DNA from: Dehalobacter sp. 12DCB1
GTDB lineage: Bacteria; Bacillota; Desulfitobacteriia; Desulfitobacteriales; Syntrophobotulaceae
NCBI RefSeq assembly: GCF_004343605.1
Contig: NZ_POSF01000011.1
Span: 260,990-324,989 of the forward strand
Direction: 5' to 3'
Length of the DNA stretch: 64,000 nucleotides
In this document: piece by piece, positions 18,229 to 27,450 of the stretch
Layout of the letters: each line of letters begins with the position of its first letter
How positions within the stretch are numbered: position 1 is the first letter of the stretch
Made by a program: the position numbers and the translations under genes
Notes under the pieces: generated by a model
Told to the model about the DNA's origin: nothing
Database searches by the model: none
The model's input: only the letters and a program-made list of their open reading frames with translations

Positions 18229-18819
18229 TCAGCGCAGCAAGCCGAGCTGATCCATAACCTGTTCCTCCAGACGCCTCATAACACTGGAATCATCCTCATT
18301 GCCATGATCGTACCCCAGAAGGTGCAGTGTTCCGTGCACTGCCAGGTAAACAATCTCTCTGGCAAAGGAATGCCCATACTCAATAGCCTGCGAACGGGCT
18401 CTTTCGACAGAAATCACGATATCACCGAGAGCCGTATCGCAGTAGCTAAAATTATCGTCATCTTCTTCGTATTCGTCAAGATCTTCTTCATCTTCTTCGT
18501 CAATCATTTCTTCGAGAGAATATTCAAGCCGTTCTTTCTTATCCTTATCCGACTGAGGATTATAATAAATCTCCGGCTCCCCTTCCCCCTTTTCCCGAAG
18601 GGCAAAAGATAGGACGTCTGTAGGGCTGTTAATTCCACGGTACGTCTTATTCAGGAGATAAATAGATTCATCATCGGTCAGGACAAGTCCGATCTCAGCG
18701 TCTTCCGGGCCACCTCCCTCAAGAAGTGCTTTCTGAATGCCCGTGCGAAGCAGTTCTGCTATTTTATTTTGTTCATCTTCTGTAATAGAATCATCTTCCC
18801 AACTGATATCTAGTTCCAT
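18229..18819 (-). CDS. ybeY: endoribonuclease YbeY with acidic insertion
   Basis: Zinc endoribonuclease for 16S rRNA 3' processing and ribosome quality control. The zinc motif [11 protein letters not shown] is at residues 162-172, and '[14 protein letters not shown]' marks the N-terminal half. At 196 residues it is about 35-45 longer than usual. The excess is a strongly acidic low-complexity insert (about 81-124, many E and D) between '[16 protein letters not shown]' and '[11 protein letters not shown]'. All catalytic parts are intact, so the protein is probably active. Confidence 0.93.
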   Translation of the reverse strand: MELDISWEDDSITEDEQNKIAELLRTGIQKALLEGGGPEDAEIGLVLTDDESIYLLNKTYRGINSPTDVLSFALREKGEGEPEIYYNPQSDKDKKERLEYSLEEMIDEEDEEDLDEYEEDDDNFSYCDTALGDIVISVERARSQAIEYGHSFAREIVYLAVHGTLHLLGYDHGNEDDSSVMRRLEEQVMDQLGLLR

Positions 18820-18885
18820 TTCTCAGAAAAGACCTGCCATTAAAGAGCAAGTCTTTTTCTCCCCCCTATCCGTGAGAATTATTTT

Positions 18886-21120
18886 TTACGAAAGCGAATC
18901 AGGTTCGCTTTCCTGCTTAGCCGAAGACTCATCCTCTTTTTGCGGTTTCGATTCCTCCTGTTTCTGACCAGTGTCTGCTTCCTCTGCCAATTTGGTCTTG
19001 GCCGACGGCAATTCAGGGTATTCGATTCTGGAATGGAATATTCCGCTTAGAACCTTAACAAAAGCTATAGATATCTTATCCAAATCCTTAAAGGTTAAGT
19101 CACATTGGTCAAGCAGGCCCTCATCAAATTTCTCCTTGATAATCTTACGCACCAATCCTTCAATTTTTCCCGGCGAACTGTCCTTCTGGGAACGGACGGC
19201 TGCTTCAACATTATCCGCCAGAAGAACCAGCGCCGCCTCTTTAGACTGGGGACGCTGCCCGTCATATCTGAAAGCTTCTTCCGGAGCATCCGGATTCTCT
19301 TCGAGTGCTTTATGGTAAAAGAACGATGCCGTACTGTCCCCGTGGTGCTGCGCAATAATATCCTGAATATTGGATGGAAGCTTATGCTCTTTGGCCATTT
19401 CTAGTCCGTCTTTGATATGGGAAATAATAATTAGGGAACTAAGCGTCGGGGCAATCTTTTCGTGGGGATTATCCTTGGAAAACTGGTTTTCTATAAAGAA
19501 GTACGGTCTTTTCAGCTTGCCGATATCATGATAGAGCGCACCGACTCTGACCAGCACAGGGTCAGCTTTAATTTCCTCAGCGGCAGTTTCAGCCAGATTC
19601 CCAACTAGGACGCTGTGATGGTAGGTCCCTGGCGCTTCGATCAATAAGCTTTTCAACAGCGGCGCATTCGGGTTAGATAATTCCAGCAGCCTTACAGCTG
19701 ATGTAATGTTAAAGCCCTGTTCCAGCCAAGGCAAAACACCCATGGTAAGAACAGACGACAGAAACCCATTGGCAACGCTCAGCATGCATCCAATCAGCCA
19801 ATCGGTTGGACTAATCTGAAGGATTAAGGCAACACCGCTTACAAGGGCAATATTTACCAAAGCCACAAACAATCCTGCCCTGGCCAGTTCAGAACGGCGG
19901 TCCAGTTTAGCAACACCCTGTATGCCGACAATGCCGCTAAGCAAAGAAAATAAGGCTGCCAGCGAACCTGCTGCTCCCATGTTCCCTGGATCTGCCATCA
20001 TCCCGGTGAAAATAGCCAGAATGACGCCTACCAGAACTGCGATCTTAACGCCAAGCAGGAGTGTAACCGTCATCGTAACCCAGGCTGCAGGTATCAGGAT
20101 AGCCGTCAAAGTGTTTAAATCATTGTCCCCAAGACTGATCGCCATAAAGGCTTTACCCATAGCCAGCGCAACAATCATCAGAAGTCCGATCAGCACCATC
20201 CTTTGCCAGTGGGTAAACGTGTCGGGGCTGAACTGGTAGGCAAATAAGATCAAAATGATCATCGAAACCAGGACAATTATTGCAATTCCGGAAGCCGGCT
20301 TCCACGGAGATTCTACTTTGATCAATCCGTACGCCTGCAGGGCTTGATAAATCTGATCATCAACAATTTCCCCCGGTCCTATAATTTTTTCATTTTCTCG
20401 ATAGGTCCGGATGGATGGTTTAACCTTAGAAATGGCAATATCCTGCATTTTTTTTGTCGCTTCTTCATCGATGGTCAGTGTCGGTTTGATCACACACTGT
20501 TCAATAAATTCATTTATAAGTTCTTTTACAGGTTCAGTTACATTGGATTGATTGATCTGTTCACTCATTCGGTCCTGTGAAAGTGATACTTCTGCCTGAG
20601 ATCTCGCTCCGGTCTCGGCATCGCTTGCTATCCCAAGGATGACAACTGAACTAGTTCCGGAGGCAGATACAATCTCCTGATCAGACAAATTCAGCAGCGC
20701 TTCAAGCGTGCTGTTCGATAATCTGCTATAAGGGACTTTCTTGCGGAGCTCGTCCATTTTTTCTGTAAGACTGTCCTTAGAATCTTTTTGATCCGCTAGA
20801 ATCTCAAATGTCCGATCCAAATCTTTTGACAAGTTGGAAATTTGATCGTCATCAGCCATATAAACAGGTCCGACTGCATTTGCCGCTGCTTCCTGTTCTT
20901 CCTGGAACTTGGCGAGATCTGTCACTTTCTTTTCATAAGGTGCCGTGATCAATTCCGGACTGGGCTCACCGGATTCAATATTTAATTTGGACTGAAAAAG
21001 ATCCGAGGCCAATATCGCGGTTAAGAGAATAAAGAACAGCACAAATAATGCTATCTGGTATTTTGTCATAGCATTCTTGGTCTTTTTAGGCAAAAGCATT
21101 GTTTTCAATTTTTTATTCAA
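18886..21120 (-). CDS. PgpH-type 7TM-HD cyclic-di-AMP phosphodiesterase (YqfF)
   Basis: 744-residue membrane protein: one N-terminal transmembrane helix (about 22-40), an extracytoplasmic 7TMR-HDED domain (about 50-270), seven transmembrane helices (about 280-470), then a cytoplasmic HD domain with 'YHDIGKLKRPYFF' and 'IIAQHHGDS'. PgpH of Listeria with this layout degrades c-di-AMP; the function here follows from that family. The C-terminus is a charged tail rich in K, E and S. It sits between phoH and ybeY, the conserved location. Confidence 0.93.
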   Translation of the reverse strand: MNKKLKTMLLPKKTKNAMTKYQIALFVLFFILLTAILASDLFQSKLNIESGEPSPELITAPYEKKVTDLAKFQEEQEAAANAVGPVYMADDDQISNLSKDLDRTFEILADQKDSKDSLTEKMDELRKKVPYSRLSNSTLEALLNLSDQEIVSASGTSSVVILGIASDAETGARSQAEVSLSQDRMSEQINQSNVTEPVKELINEFIEQCVIKPTLTIDEEATKKMQDIAISKVKPSIRTYRENEKIIGPGEIVDDQIYQALQAYGLIKVESPWKPASGIAIIVLVSMIILILFAYQFSPDTFTHWQRMVLIGLLMIVALAMGKAFMAISLGDNDLNTLTAILIPAAWVTMTVTLLLGVKIAVLVGVILAIFTGMMADPGNMGAAGSLAALFSLLSGIVGIQGVAKLDRRSELARAGLFVALVNIALVSGVALILQISPTDWLIGCMLSVANGFLSSVLTMGVLPWLEQGFNITSAVRLLELSNPNAPLLKSLLIEAPGTYHHSVLVGNLAETAAEEIKADPVLVRVGALYHDIGKLKRPYFFIENQFSKDNPHEKIAPTLSSLIIISHIKDGLEMAKEHKLPSNIQDIIAQHHGDSTASFFYHKALEENPDAPEEAFRYDGQRPQSKEAALVLLADNVEAAVRSQKDSSPGKIEGLVRKIIKEKFDEGLLDQCDLTFKDLDKISIAFVKVLSGIFHSRIEYPELPSAKTKLAEEADTGQKQEESKPQKEDESSAKQESEPDSLS

Positions 21121-21126
21121 GTCCCA

Positions 21127-22107
21127 TCAATCCTTACCGGACTGCTTGTCCTCTTTTTTATCTTGCGCATCGTAAGCGTGAATAATGCTTTGTACAAGCG
21201 GGTTGCGTACAATATCGTCCAAAGTAAAGTAATGGAAGGAAATGTCTCCGATACCTTTCAGGATATGTTGTACTTCAATCAGCCCTGAATAATTGCCGCG
21301 GGGAAGGTCAACCTGGGTGATGTCGCCGGTAACCACTGCTTTGGAGGCAAATCCGAGCCTGGTCAGAAACATTTTCATTTGCTCCGGGGATGTATTTTGG
21401 GCCTCATCGAGAATAATAAATGAATCGTCTAGCGTACGCCCCCGCATATAGGCCAATGGAGCAATCTCAATCGTGCCTTTCTCAATATACCGTGCGGTCG
21501 TTTCCGGTCCTAGAAGATCATAGAGCGCATCATAGAGCGGTCTGAGGTACGGATTGACCTTCTCCTGCAAATCCCCGGGCAAAAAACCAAGTTTTTCTCC
21601 GGCTTCCACCGCAGGCCGGGTGAGAACAATCCTGTTCACTTCTTTGGCCCTCAGCGCCTTGACCGCCATGACCACCGCCAGATAGGTCTTTCCTGTCCCG
21701 GCGGGTCCGATGCCAAAGACAAGTGAATCCTTAGCAATGGCCTTAACATACTTGGCCTGTCCAAGCGTCTTGGGTTTGATCGGACGGCCCCTTTGTGTCG
21801 TCGCTATGATATGGGTGAGGTTTTGAGCCATATCCTTCACGCTGCCCTCTTCCACCTGGGAAACAACGTAGGTTACGTCTGCCAGGGTCAGTGTATTGCC
21901 TTTCCTAATTAAGTCCAGAAGCTGTTTGAGAACTGCTTCGGCAAGCTTGACCTGTTGTTCTTCACCTGAAATCGTCATCTCTTCACTGCGAAAAACAATC
22001 TGACAGCCGAGACGCTCTTCCAGAAATCTTAAGTTGACGTCCTCAAGGCCAAACAGGTTTAATGCTTCTTCTTTATCTTTCAGATTTAGTTTCGATTCAT
22101 TACGCAA
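21127..22107 (-). CDS. phoH: PhoH-like ATPase
   Basis: 326 residues. N-terminal KH-like part, then a P-loop ATPase with Walker A 'GPAGTGKTYLAV' (near 137) and Walker B 'FIILDEAQNT' (near 232). Family members are linked to RNA metabolism, and this gene sits beside ybeY in most bacteria. Directly upstream of pgpH with a 6-base gap, and downstream of yqfD. Confidence 0.95.
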   Translation of the reverse strand: MRNESKLNLKDKEEALNLFGLEDVNLRFLEERLGCQIVFRSEEMTISGEEQQVKLAEAVLKQLLDLIRKGNTLTLADVTYVVSQVEEGSVKDMAQNLTHIIATTQRGRPIKPKTLGQAKYVKAIAKDSLVFGIGPAGTGKTYLAVVMAVKALRAKEVNRIVLTRPAVEAGEKLGFLPGDLQEKVNPYLRPLYDALYDLLGPETTARYIEKGTIEIAPLAYMRGRTLDDSFIILDEAQNTSPEQMKMFLTRLGFASKAVVTGDITQVDLPRGNYSGLIEVQHILKGIGDISFHYFTLDDIVRNPLVQSIIHAYDAQDKKEDKQSGKD

Positions 22108-22139
22108 ATGTGAGTTCCTCCAAATACAAGGATATTTGC

Positions 22140-23342
22140 TTATTTTTTATATACCGCGATATCTTCAAAGGTCTCAACTTCAACCCTGACATGTTCTGTT
22201 CCTTTTTTAGAAGAAAGAATCCGAACCTTATTCTGCAGTACTTTGACCCCTGAAGGCAGTTTTTGTTTCAATTCCTCCCTGGCTAGAGTCTCTGCAAGCT
22301 TCCTTCCTTCTGCTGCTGTACGGCTTACATGTACTTTTTGGGTTTCTTCATAATGTACCTTTAACAATTCGACAGGAAAACGCCAATTCCTCCAACTGGG
22401 CAATGCATATGTGCAGGTTTCTTGGATCGAATCGGAATAGGGGCTATCCTGATTTGTTATCATTATTACACGGTTATTTATTTTTATTCCCCACCCATTG
22501 GTCATATTTTCTGTCTTTTCAATCCTATCTTCTTCCAGGGAAACAATCTTGTCTGCGCTGTACCAGACCCTTGCCCTGATAAAGCCTTTGGCCGCCGGAG
22601 CATCCGTCGCGTTTTGTTTGGCTCTGTTCTGTCCAGATACATCAAAACTGTATTCCGTCATTCCTCCCGAAGCCTTGATCAGAACCTGTCCGGCGGTAAC
22701 CAGCTGTCCTTCAGCAATCAGCGCCTGCCCCTGAATGACGATCACATCTTCCACATAGCCTGTTTTGGCTGCCAAGAGATCTCCCTGGAATAAAACGTTT
22801 TGCGGCAGGGTTTTTTCGACAACTCTGATTTTGATATTTGTTCCGCGCTCTTCCATCGTCACCCAGACCAGGTCAGGCATGCTCTCCTGAACTTGTTTAC
22901 TCATCCGATCAAGGTCAAGGGAATTTTTCAGCACCCATTTATTTAAGCCGGCTTTTCCTGCTTCAGCAATAATCTGATCCGCTGACACCCTACTGTTTCC
23001 TTCTACACTAATGGAAAACACATACTGAGAAAGAACCGTGAGTGCTGCAATGATGATAAAAACACCAAAAATCAGACCCTTGCGTTTTTGCCAGCGCAGC
23101 GCTACAAACGGGAACCCATATCTGTTTCGGATCTTGATTTTGATTCCTGCTTTTTTGGCTGCCTTGCGCAAACGCTTGAAATCTGCAGCATTGATTTCGG
23201 CTAAAAAGCTGTCCGGCAGTTTTTTCCCATTATAGAATTCAATCCTGTCTTTAAGCGCCTCATTGATAAATCCAGCTAAGTTCTTGCCCTGCGCTTGAAT
23301 GGTTACCCTTCCGTGCAGGTATCTGCCAAATTTTCCGAACAC
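22140..23342 (-). CDS. yqfD: sporulation protein YqfD
   Basis: 400-residue sporulation-associated membrane protein. A cytoplasmic N-terminal section (1-90), one transmembrane helix (about 90-110, 'LIFGVFIIIAALTVLSQYVF'), and a long external domain with 'ISVEGNSRVSADQII', reminiscent of the FtsQ/POTRA style. In Bacillus it is made under SigE in the mother cell and needed at stage IV; the exact role is unknown. yqfC precedes it with a 2-base gap. Confidence 0.93.
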   Translation of the reverse strand: MFGKFGRYLHGRVTIQAQGKNLAGFINEALKDRIEFYNGKKLPDSFLAEINAADFKRLRKAAKKAGIKIKIRNRYGFPFVALRWQKRKGLIFGVFIIIAALTVLSQYVFSISVEGNSRVSADQIIAEAGKAGLNKWVLKNSLDLDRMSKQVQESMPDLVWVTMEERGTNIKIRVVEKTLPQNVLFQGDLLAAKTGYVEDVIVIQGQALIAEGQLVTAGQVLIKASGGMTEYSFDVSGQNRAKQNATDAPAAKGFIRARVWYSADKIVSLEEDRIEKTENMTNGWGIKINNRVIMITNQDSPYSDSIQETCTYALPSWRNWRFPVELLKVHYEETQKVHVSRTAAEGRKLAETLAREELKQKLPSGVKVLQNKVRILSSKKGTEHVRVEVETFEDIAVYKK

Positions 23343-23344
23343 CT

Positions 23345-23617
23345 TCAGCCCTCCCCAAAGCTTAGTCCGGTTAACCGGCCGCGGATACTAATCTCATGAT
23401 CCTGTACAGCGGTAAGGATGAATTTATCTCCGTTAAGGCAGAGTTTGCCCTCGGAAGTCCGCAAAGTAATTTCCTGATCCGAAAATCCGACCACTTCATC
23501 AAAATATTCTATGATGATCTCACTGCGTCCAATAATGGTTATTTTAGGTCCGTTATCCAGGACATCCGTCGGAAATTCCAGGATCTCACCGGCATGTTTT
23601 TGAAGCCTTTTCAGCAC
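23345..23617 (-). CDS. yqfC: sporulation protein YqfC
   Basis: Small YabP/YqfC-family protein linked to forespore engulfment-stage sporulation. 90 residues from a GTG at 23617 that has AGGGAG 8 bases upstream; family length is about 93. An in-frame ATG at 23635 lacks a ribosome-binding site, and the open frame further upstream (to 23830) translates the yqeY terminator, so it is not coding. Core text 'DVLDNGPKITIIGRSEIIIE' matches the family. Confidence 0.85.
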   Translation of the reverse strand: MLKRLQKHAGEILEFPTDVLDNGPKITIIGRSEIIIEYFDEVVGFSDQEITLRTSEGKLCLNGDKFILTAVQDHEISIRGRLTGLSFGEG

Positions 23618-23783
23618 GCTTACCACTCCCTTCATAGCATGTCTATGCATCAGGAGCAGAGAATAGTCCAAGCAGTTAGCTGGAGACCAGGAGATCAGCG
23701 GAGAACAGAGGGAAACGAAAGAACAGATTGAATGCGCAACAGCCGAAGAGCCATTCAGGTACATGGCGTAAACCGTAAGTTTA

Positions 23784-23820
23784 CCATTAAAAAAACTGCC
23801 GCTTATTAGCGGCAGTTTTT
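23784..23820 (-). terminator. terminator of rpsU-yqeY
   Basis: Perfect 13-bp stem (23791-23803 with 23808-23820) with loop TATT; the minus strand runs out through TTTTTTT. It lies 12 bases after the yqeY stop codon and separates it from yqfC. The 197 bases 23636-23832 otherwise show nothing clear. Confidence 0.9.
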
Positions 23821-23832
23821 CATTACTCATTT

Positions 23833-24288
23833 TTAGGAACCCAAGAGTTCTCTCACGACTTGATTCACAAGCTTCCCTTCGGCTCTTCCTTTTGTCTTCG
23901 GCGTAATAATTCCCATGACTTTTCCCAAATCTTTGGGACCTTGGGCACCGGTTTCAGCGATGATTTCCTTAGCTATTTCGCGGATTTCCCCTTCAGTGAG
24001 CTGCTGAGGTAAGTATTCCATCAGGACGTCGACTTCCTCTTCAAGTTCCTGAACTTTGTCGGGCCTGTTCGCATTAGCAAACTGTTCCATCGCATCCCGC
24101 CGCATTTTTAACTCGCGGGCAAGAACCTCGATAACCTGATTATCATCGTTAAACTCCATTTTCTTGTCTATCTCAGCGTTTTTGATGGCAGCCCGTACCA
24201 TTCGGATAACAGAAAGTCTGACCTTCCCCTCCTCTTTGGCCTTCATAGCTGTCTTCATATCCTCAACCAGACGATCCTTCAGGGACAA
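23833..24288 (-). CDS. yqeY: GatB/YqeY domain protein
   Basis: 151 residues, all-helical GatB/YqeY fold resembling the tRNA-binding tail of GatB. Characteristic are 'LKDRLVEDMKTAMKAKEE' at the start and 'GPKDLGKVMGIITPKTKGRAEGK' near the end. Molecular role not established. Downstream of rpsU with a 15-base gap, as in Bacillus rpsU-yqeY. Confidence 0.95.
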   Translation of the reverse strand: MSLKDRLVEDMKTAMKAKEEGKVRLSVIRMVRAAIKNAEIDKKMEFNDDNQVIEVLARELKMRRDAMEQFANANRPDKVQELEEEVDVLMEYLPQQLTEGEIREIAKEIIAETGAQGPKDLGKVMGIITPKTKGRAEGKLVNQVVRELLGS

Positions 24289-24303
24289 TTGGAGCCAACT
24301 CCC

Positions 24304-24480
24304 TTATTTGAATTTACGTTTCCGCGCAGCCTCAGATTTCTTTTTTCTCTTAACGCTTGGCTTCTCGTAATGCTCGTGTTTGCGAGCTTCCGATAATACC
24401 CCAGAACGTTGACAGTTTCGCTTGAACCGGCGGAGTGCGGAATCCAGGGATTCATTTTTACCGACTCTGACTTCACTCAT
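24304..24480 (-). CDS. rpsU: 30S ribosomal protein S21
   Basis: 58-residue basic protein, '[20 protein letters not shown]' start and a lysine/arginine-rich tail. ATG at 24480 has GGAGGG upstream. The frame is open further upstream but that part lies across the promoter at 24521-24549. First gene of rpsU-yqeY. Confidence 0.97.
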   Translation of the reverse strand: MSEVRVGKNESLDSALRRFKRNCQRSGVLSEARKHEHYEKPSVKRKKKSEAARKRKFK

Positions 24481-24520
24481 TTTTTTATCCCTCCCTCCAC
24501 TGGTCAACTGATACGAAATA

Positions 24521-24549
24521 ATTATAAAGGATGAATATGGACACGTCAA
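24521..24549 (-). promoter_or_regulatory. sigma-A promoter of rpsU-yqeY
   Basis: TTGACG (24544-24549), 17-base spacer, TATAAT (24521-24526) on the minus strand. Confidence 0.8.
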
Positions 24550-24623
24550 GCTGGAAGGAGCCTGCTTATTTGGCACATCAAGACACAACTCAGTCCTAAT
24601 CTGACGGTTTTCCCGAAAGATGT

Positions 24624-24968
24624 TTAGCCGATTTTCTTGCCCAGCGGCTTGCCGCCGATCAGATGATAGTGCAGATGTCCAACCTCCTGACCTCCATCAG
24701 GTCCGCAGTTCACAACGACTCTGTAGCCTGATTCGGCAACCCCGAATTCTGCTGCGAGCTGCCTGATCAGGACAAAAATCCTGCCGGTCACAGCCATGTC
24801 ATCTTCTGTCAGATCATTCAGACTGGTTAGGTGCTTTTTCGGAATAACCAGAATGTGAACAGGCGCCACGGGATTAATATCCTTAAAGCACAGGATATCT
24901 TCATTTTCAAAGACAATCGCTGAAGGAATTTCCTTGTTCACGATTTTGCAAAAAATGCAATTGTCCAT
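24624..24968 (-). CDS. HIT family nucleotide-binding hydrolase
   Basis: 114 residues, the HINT branch. N-terminal '[13 protein letters not shown]' with the two cysteines, and the active-site triad 'HLHYHLIGG'. Such proteins hydrolyse AMP-linked substrates such as phosphoramidates. I chose ATG 24968 because GGAGG lies 8 bases before it; five codons of open frame upstream are ignored. Confidence 0.93.
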   Translation of the reverse strand: MDNCIFCKIVNKEIPSAIVFENEDILCFKDINPVAPVHILVIPKKHLTSLNDLTEDDMAVTGRIFVLIRQLAAEFGVAESGYRVVVNCGPDGGQEVGHLHYHLIGGKPLGKKIG

Positions 24969-25013
24969 GGGCCGAACCTCCAATTTTTTATCTTAGCGGC
25001 CTTTGCTGCCGGG

Positions 25014-25871
25014 TTATTCGCTTTTCGCAATCACTGTCTTGCTGAGAATATTCTGGTCACATTGCTCGAGCGTATCTGCAAAAGGAGTAAAGATATACAA
25101 AAAGACTGTACTGTCAAACTCCTCGAAATATCTTGCATAAATTCTTGTTCGGGATGCAATCAGCGGGAAATCCTCCAGGCTGGTTTTTTTGAGCGGATTA
25201 CCGTACTGAATGTAAGCCCGCCGGCTGCCTTTATATTTGTGCGCCGGACTGTTAACTAGGATGATTGCATCCATTTGTTCCCAGCCCTCATAACCCGCAT
25301 ACGTGACTCCGCTCTTGACCTCGGAAGAAAGAACATTCATTTTCTGCTGCTCGGCAGGGCATCCCAGGCCGTCCAGGACCAGCTTCTGATAATCATATTT
25401 CGCTACAGCCATTATTTCGTTGCTATTCAGCTTCCCATCCGCCGAAAAACCATACTTGCTTTGCCCGGAGTTGTTCTTGATCAGATATCCTCCATAAAAA
25501 CTCGCATAATAAGGTGAGTCATCCTTGTAAAGCGTGGATGAACCGTAATTCCAGCTGAACGCGCCGAAATTATAGAGTATCGACAGGGAAAGATCTCTTC
25601 CGGTGTATTGCGAAAAACCTTCATGATCATTAAATACCATGACAAACGGATACCAGTCTTTTTCTTCCGTACTGGAACCACCCGGGATCTGAACGGAGAC
25701 ATGCTGTTTATCCATCAGGCTCTTGGAATTTTCATATTTGGTGTAAGCCCACATCACCGCATAGCTTCGTACTTGTGCGTACAATGGTGCTTTTAATAAT
25801 AATACACCCAGCGCAATAACTACGATTAAAACAATAATAAGGGGCTTCTTCCAATTCCTGATCTTATTCAT
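25014..25871 (-). CDS. membrane-anchored protein of unknown function
   Basis: 285 residues I do not recognise. A positively charged start (MNKIRNWKK) and one hydrophobic helix (about 10-28) indicate an anchored or secreted protein; there is no lipobox cysteine. The exported part is rich in Tyr, Ser and Asp, with 'VFNDHEGFSQYTGRDLSLSI' near 80 and only two cysteines (about 179 and 273). AGGAG lies 5 bases before the ATG. It stands alone between mtaB and the HIT gene, with 86 AT-rich bases upstream. Confidence 0.8.
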   Translation of the reverse strand: MNKIRNWKKPLIIVLIVVIALGVLLLKAPLYAQVRSYAVMWAYTKYENSKSLMDKQHVSVQIPGGSSTEEKDWYPFVMVFNDHEGFSQYTGRDLSLSILYNFGAFSWNYGSSTLYKDDSPYYASFYGGYLIKNNSGQSKYGFSADGKLNSNEIMAVAKYDYQKLVLDGLGCPAEQQKMNVLSSEVKSGVTYAGYEGWEQMDAIILVNSPAHKYKGSRRAYIQYGNPLKKTSLEDFPLIASRTRIYARYFEEFDSTVFLYIFTPFADTLEQCDQNILSKTVIAKSE

Positions 25872-25957
25872 TGTGGCTCCTTGTACTTTGAGGATTATTT
25901 GTTAATTATTATATTATAAAATGTTAGAAGATTAAACACCATTTGACAAATTCTGCT

Positions 25958-27370
25958 TTATTCAGCTTCATTAATTTCTTGGCAAGCAGCATTTTCTGGG
26001 GCTGAAACCAAATGCTCCTCGCGGACAGTGCATGTAATCAGATCGTTCTCGGCCAGGCTGGACGGAACTCTAAGTTCCAGATAATTTCGGGTATGTCCGC
26101 GGGCTCTTCCGTCTTGATCTACATTCTCCAAGAGTACTTCAAGTGATTTTCCGATAAACTTTTCCTCATATTTTCTGCGGCTCTTTTGACCAGACTGAAT
26201 CAATTCCCTAACCCTGGTTGTTTTAATTGGGTTGGGTATCTGCTCCGGCATATCCGCCGCGGGCGTACCGGGTCTCCGGGAATAAGGGAAAACATGAATA
26301 CCGGAAAATTCGCAGCTCTCAATAAAACGCAGGCTGTCCTGATAATCCTGATCTGTTTCTCCAGGAAAGCCGACCATAATATCGGAAGCGATTGCCGCAT
26401 CTGGAACTCTGGCCCTTATCTGCTTCAGCAAAGCAGCATAATCCTCTGTCGTATAGGGCCTGTTCATTTTTTTCAGGATCTTGTCAGAACCGCTCTGAAG
26501 CGGAATATGGAAATGGGGACATACTTCCACATTGACAGCAATGATTTCCAACAATTCCAGCGAAAACTCCATCGGTTCAATCGAACCAAGCCGGAGTCTC
26601 TTCATCCCCGGAAGCTTCACCAGTTCACTGACCAGAACTCCCAGATTCATATTTTTATCGGCAAAGTCCCTGCCATAGGCGCCGATATGAATACCGGTCA
26701 GTACAATTTCCTTGTATCCTGCTCTCAGAAGTTCCCGGGCCTCCAGGTAGACGTTTTCAGGATCACGGCTGCGTGACGGCCCCCTGGTATAAGGTACGAT
26801 GCAGTATGTACAAAACTGGCTGCAGCCATCCTGAACCTTCAGCATGGCCCGTGTCCGGCTCTCATTTTTGATCAGCGGAAGCTCCTCATATTTTATGCTT
26901 TCCTCAAAGCTTTTGACCTTTCGGAGAGGTTTTAAAGATTCAACCGGCCGCTTTGTCGAAGCACCGGCAGCACGTTCGCCCTGGATATCGCGTAAAAACT
27001 GAAGCAGGGAACTCCGGTCCTGAGTTCCCATGATCAGACCAACTCCATCGATCCCTGCAACCTCATCAGGACTTAGCTGGGCATAGCAGCCCATGACAGC
27101 GATGATTGCCCTCGGATGATCCTTGACCATCTTGCGGATGAGCTTGCGGGATTTCATGCTCCCTGTACCAGTTACGGTACAGGTATTAATAATGATCACG
27201 TCGGCAGAATCAGCCTCCTGGACGGTCTTATAGCCTTCATCGGACAGCAGCTGAGAAAGCGCTTCGCTTTCGGTCTGGTTGACCTTGCAGCCAAGCGTTA
27301 GAAAGCTCACCTTCAAGCCTTTCAGACTTTCCTTACTCCCGGTTATTTTTCGATTATCTTCGTTATTCAT
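25958..27370 (-). CDS. mtaB: tRNA t6A37 methylthiotransferase MtaB
   Basis: Radical-SAM enzyme converting t6A37 to ms2t6A37 in tRNAs reading ANN codons. N-terminal UPF0004 domain with 'TLGCKVNQTESEAL' and two further cluster cysteines ('INTCTVTG', 'MGCYAQ'), the radical-SAM motif CSQFCTYC (CX3CX2C), and a C-terminal TRAM region. About 470 residues from ATG 27370. The frame stays open to a GTG at 27448, and neither start has a convincing ribosome-binding site, so the first 30 or so residues are uncertain. Confidence 0.93.
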   Translation of the reverse strand: MNNEDNRKITGSKESLKGLKVSFLTLGCKVNQTESEALSQLLSDEGYKTVQEADSADVIIINTCTVTGTGSMKSRKLIRKMVKDHPRAIIAVMGCYAQLSPDEVAGIDGVGLIMGTQDRSSLLQFLRDIQGERAAGASTKRPVESLKPLRKVKSFEESIKYEELPLIKNESRTRAMLKVQDGCSQFCTYCIVPYTRGPSRSRDPENVYLEARELLRAGYKEIVLTGIHIGAYGRDFADKNMNLGVLVSELVKLPGMKRLRLGSIEPMEFSLELLEIIAVNVEVCPHFHIPLQSGSDKILKKMNRPYTTEDYAALLKQIRARVPDAAIASDIMVGFPGETDQDYQDSLRFIESCEFSGIHVFPYSRRPGTPAADMPEQIPNPIKTTRVRELIQSGQKSRRKYEEKFIGKSLEVLLENVDQDGRARGHTRNYLELRVPSSLAENDLITCTVREEHLVSAPENAACQEINEAE

Positions 27371-27450
27371 ACCTTGGCTTCTTTTCCTTTTTTGAAAGAT
27401 ATTGAATTCTGAAGCAACGGTTTTACTTACCTTCAACCATAACGACACGT

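Noticed and set aside
23618-23830. Upstream extension of yqfC
   Set aside because: It would translate the yqeY terminator hairpin, and YqfC proteins are about 93 residues long.
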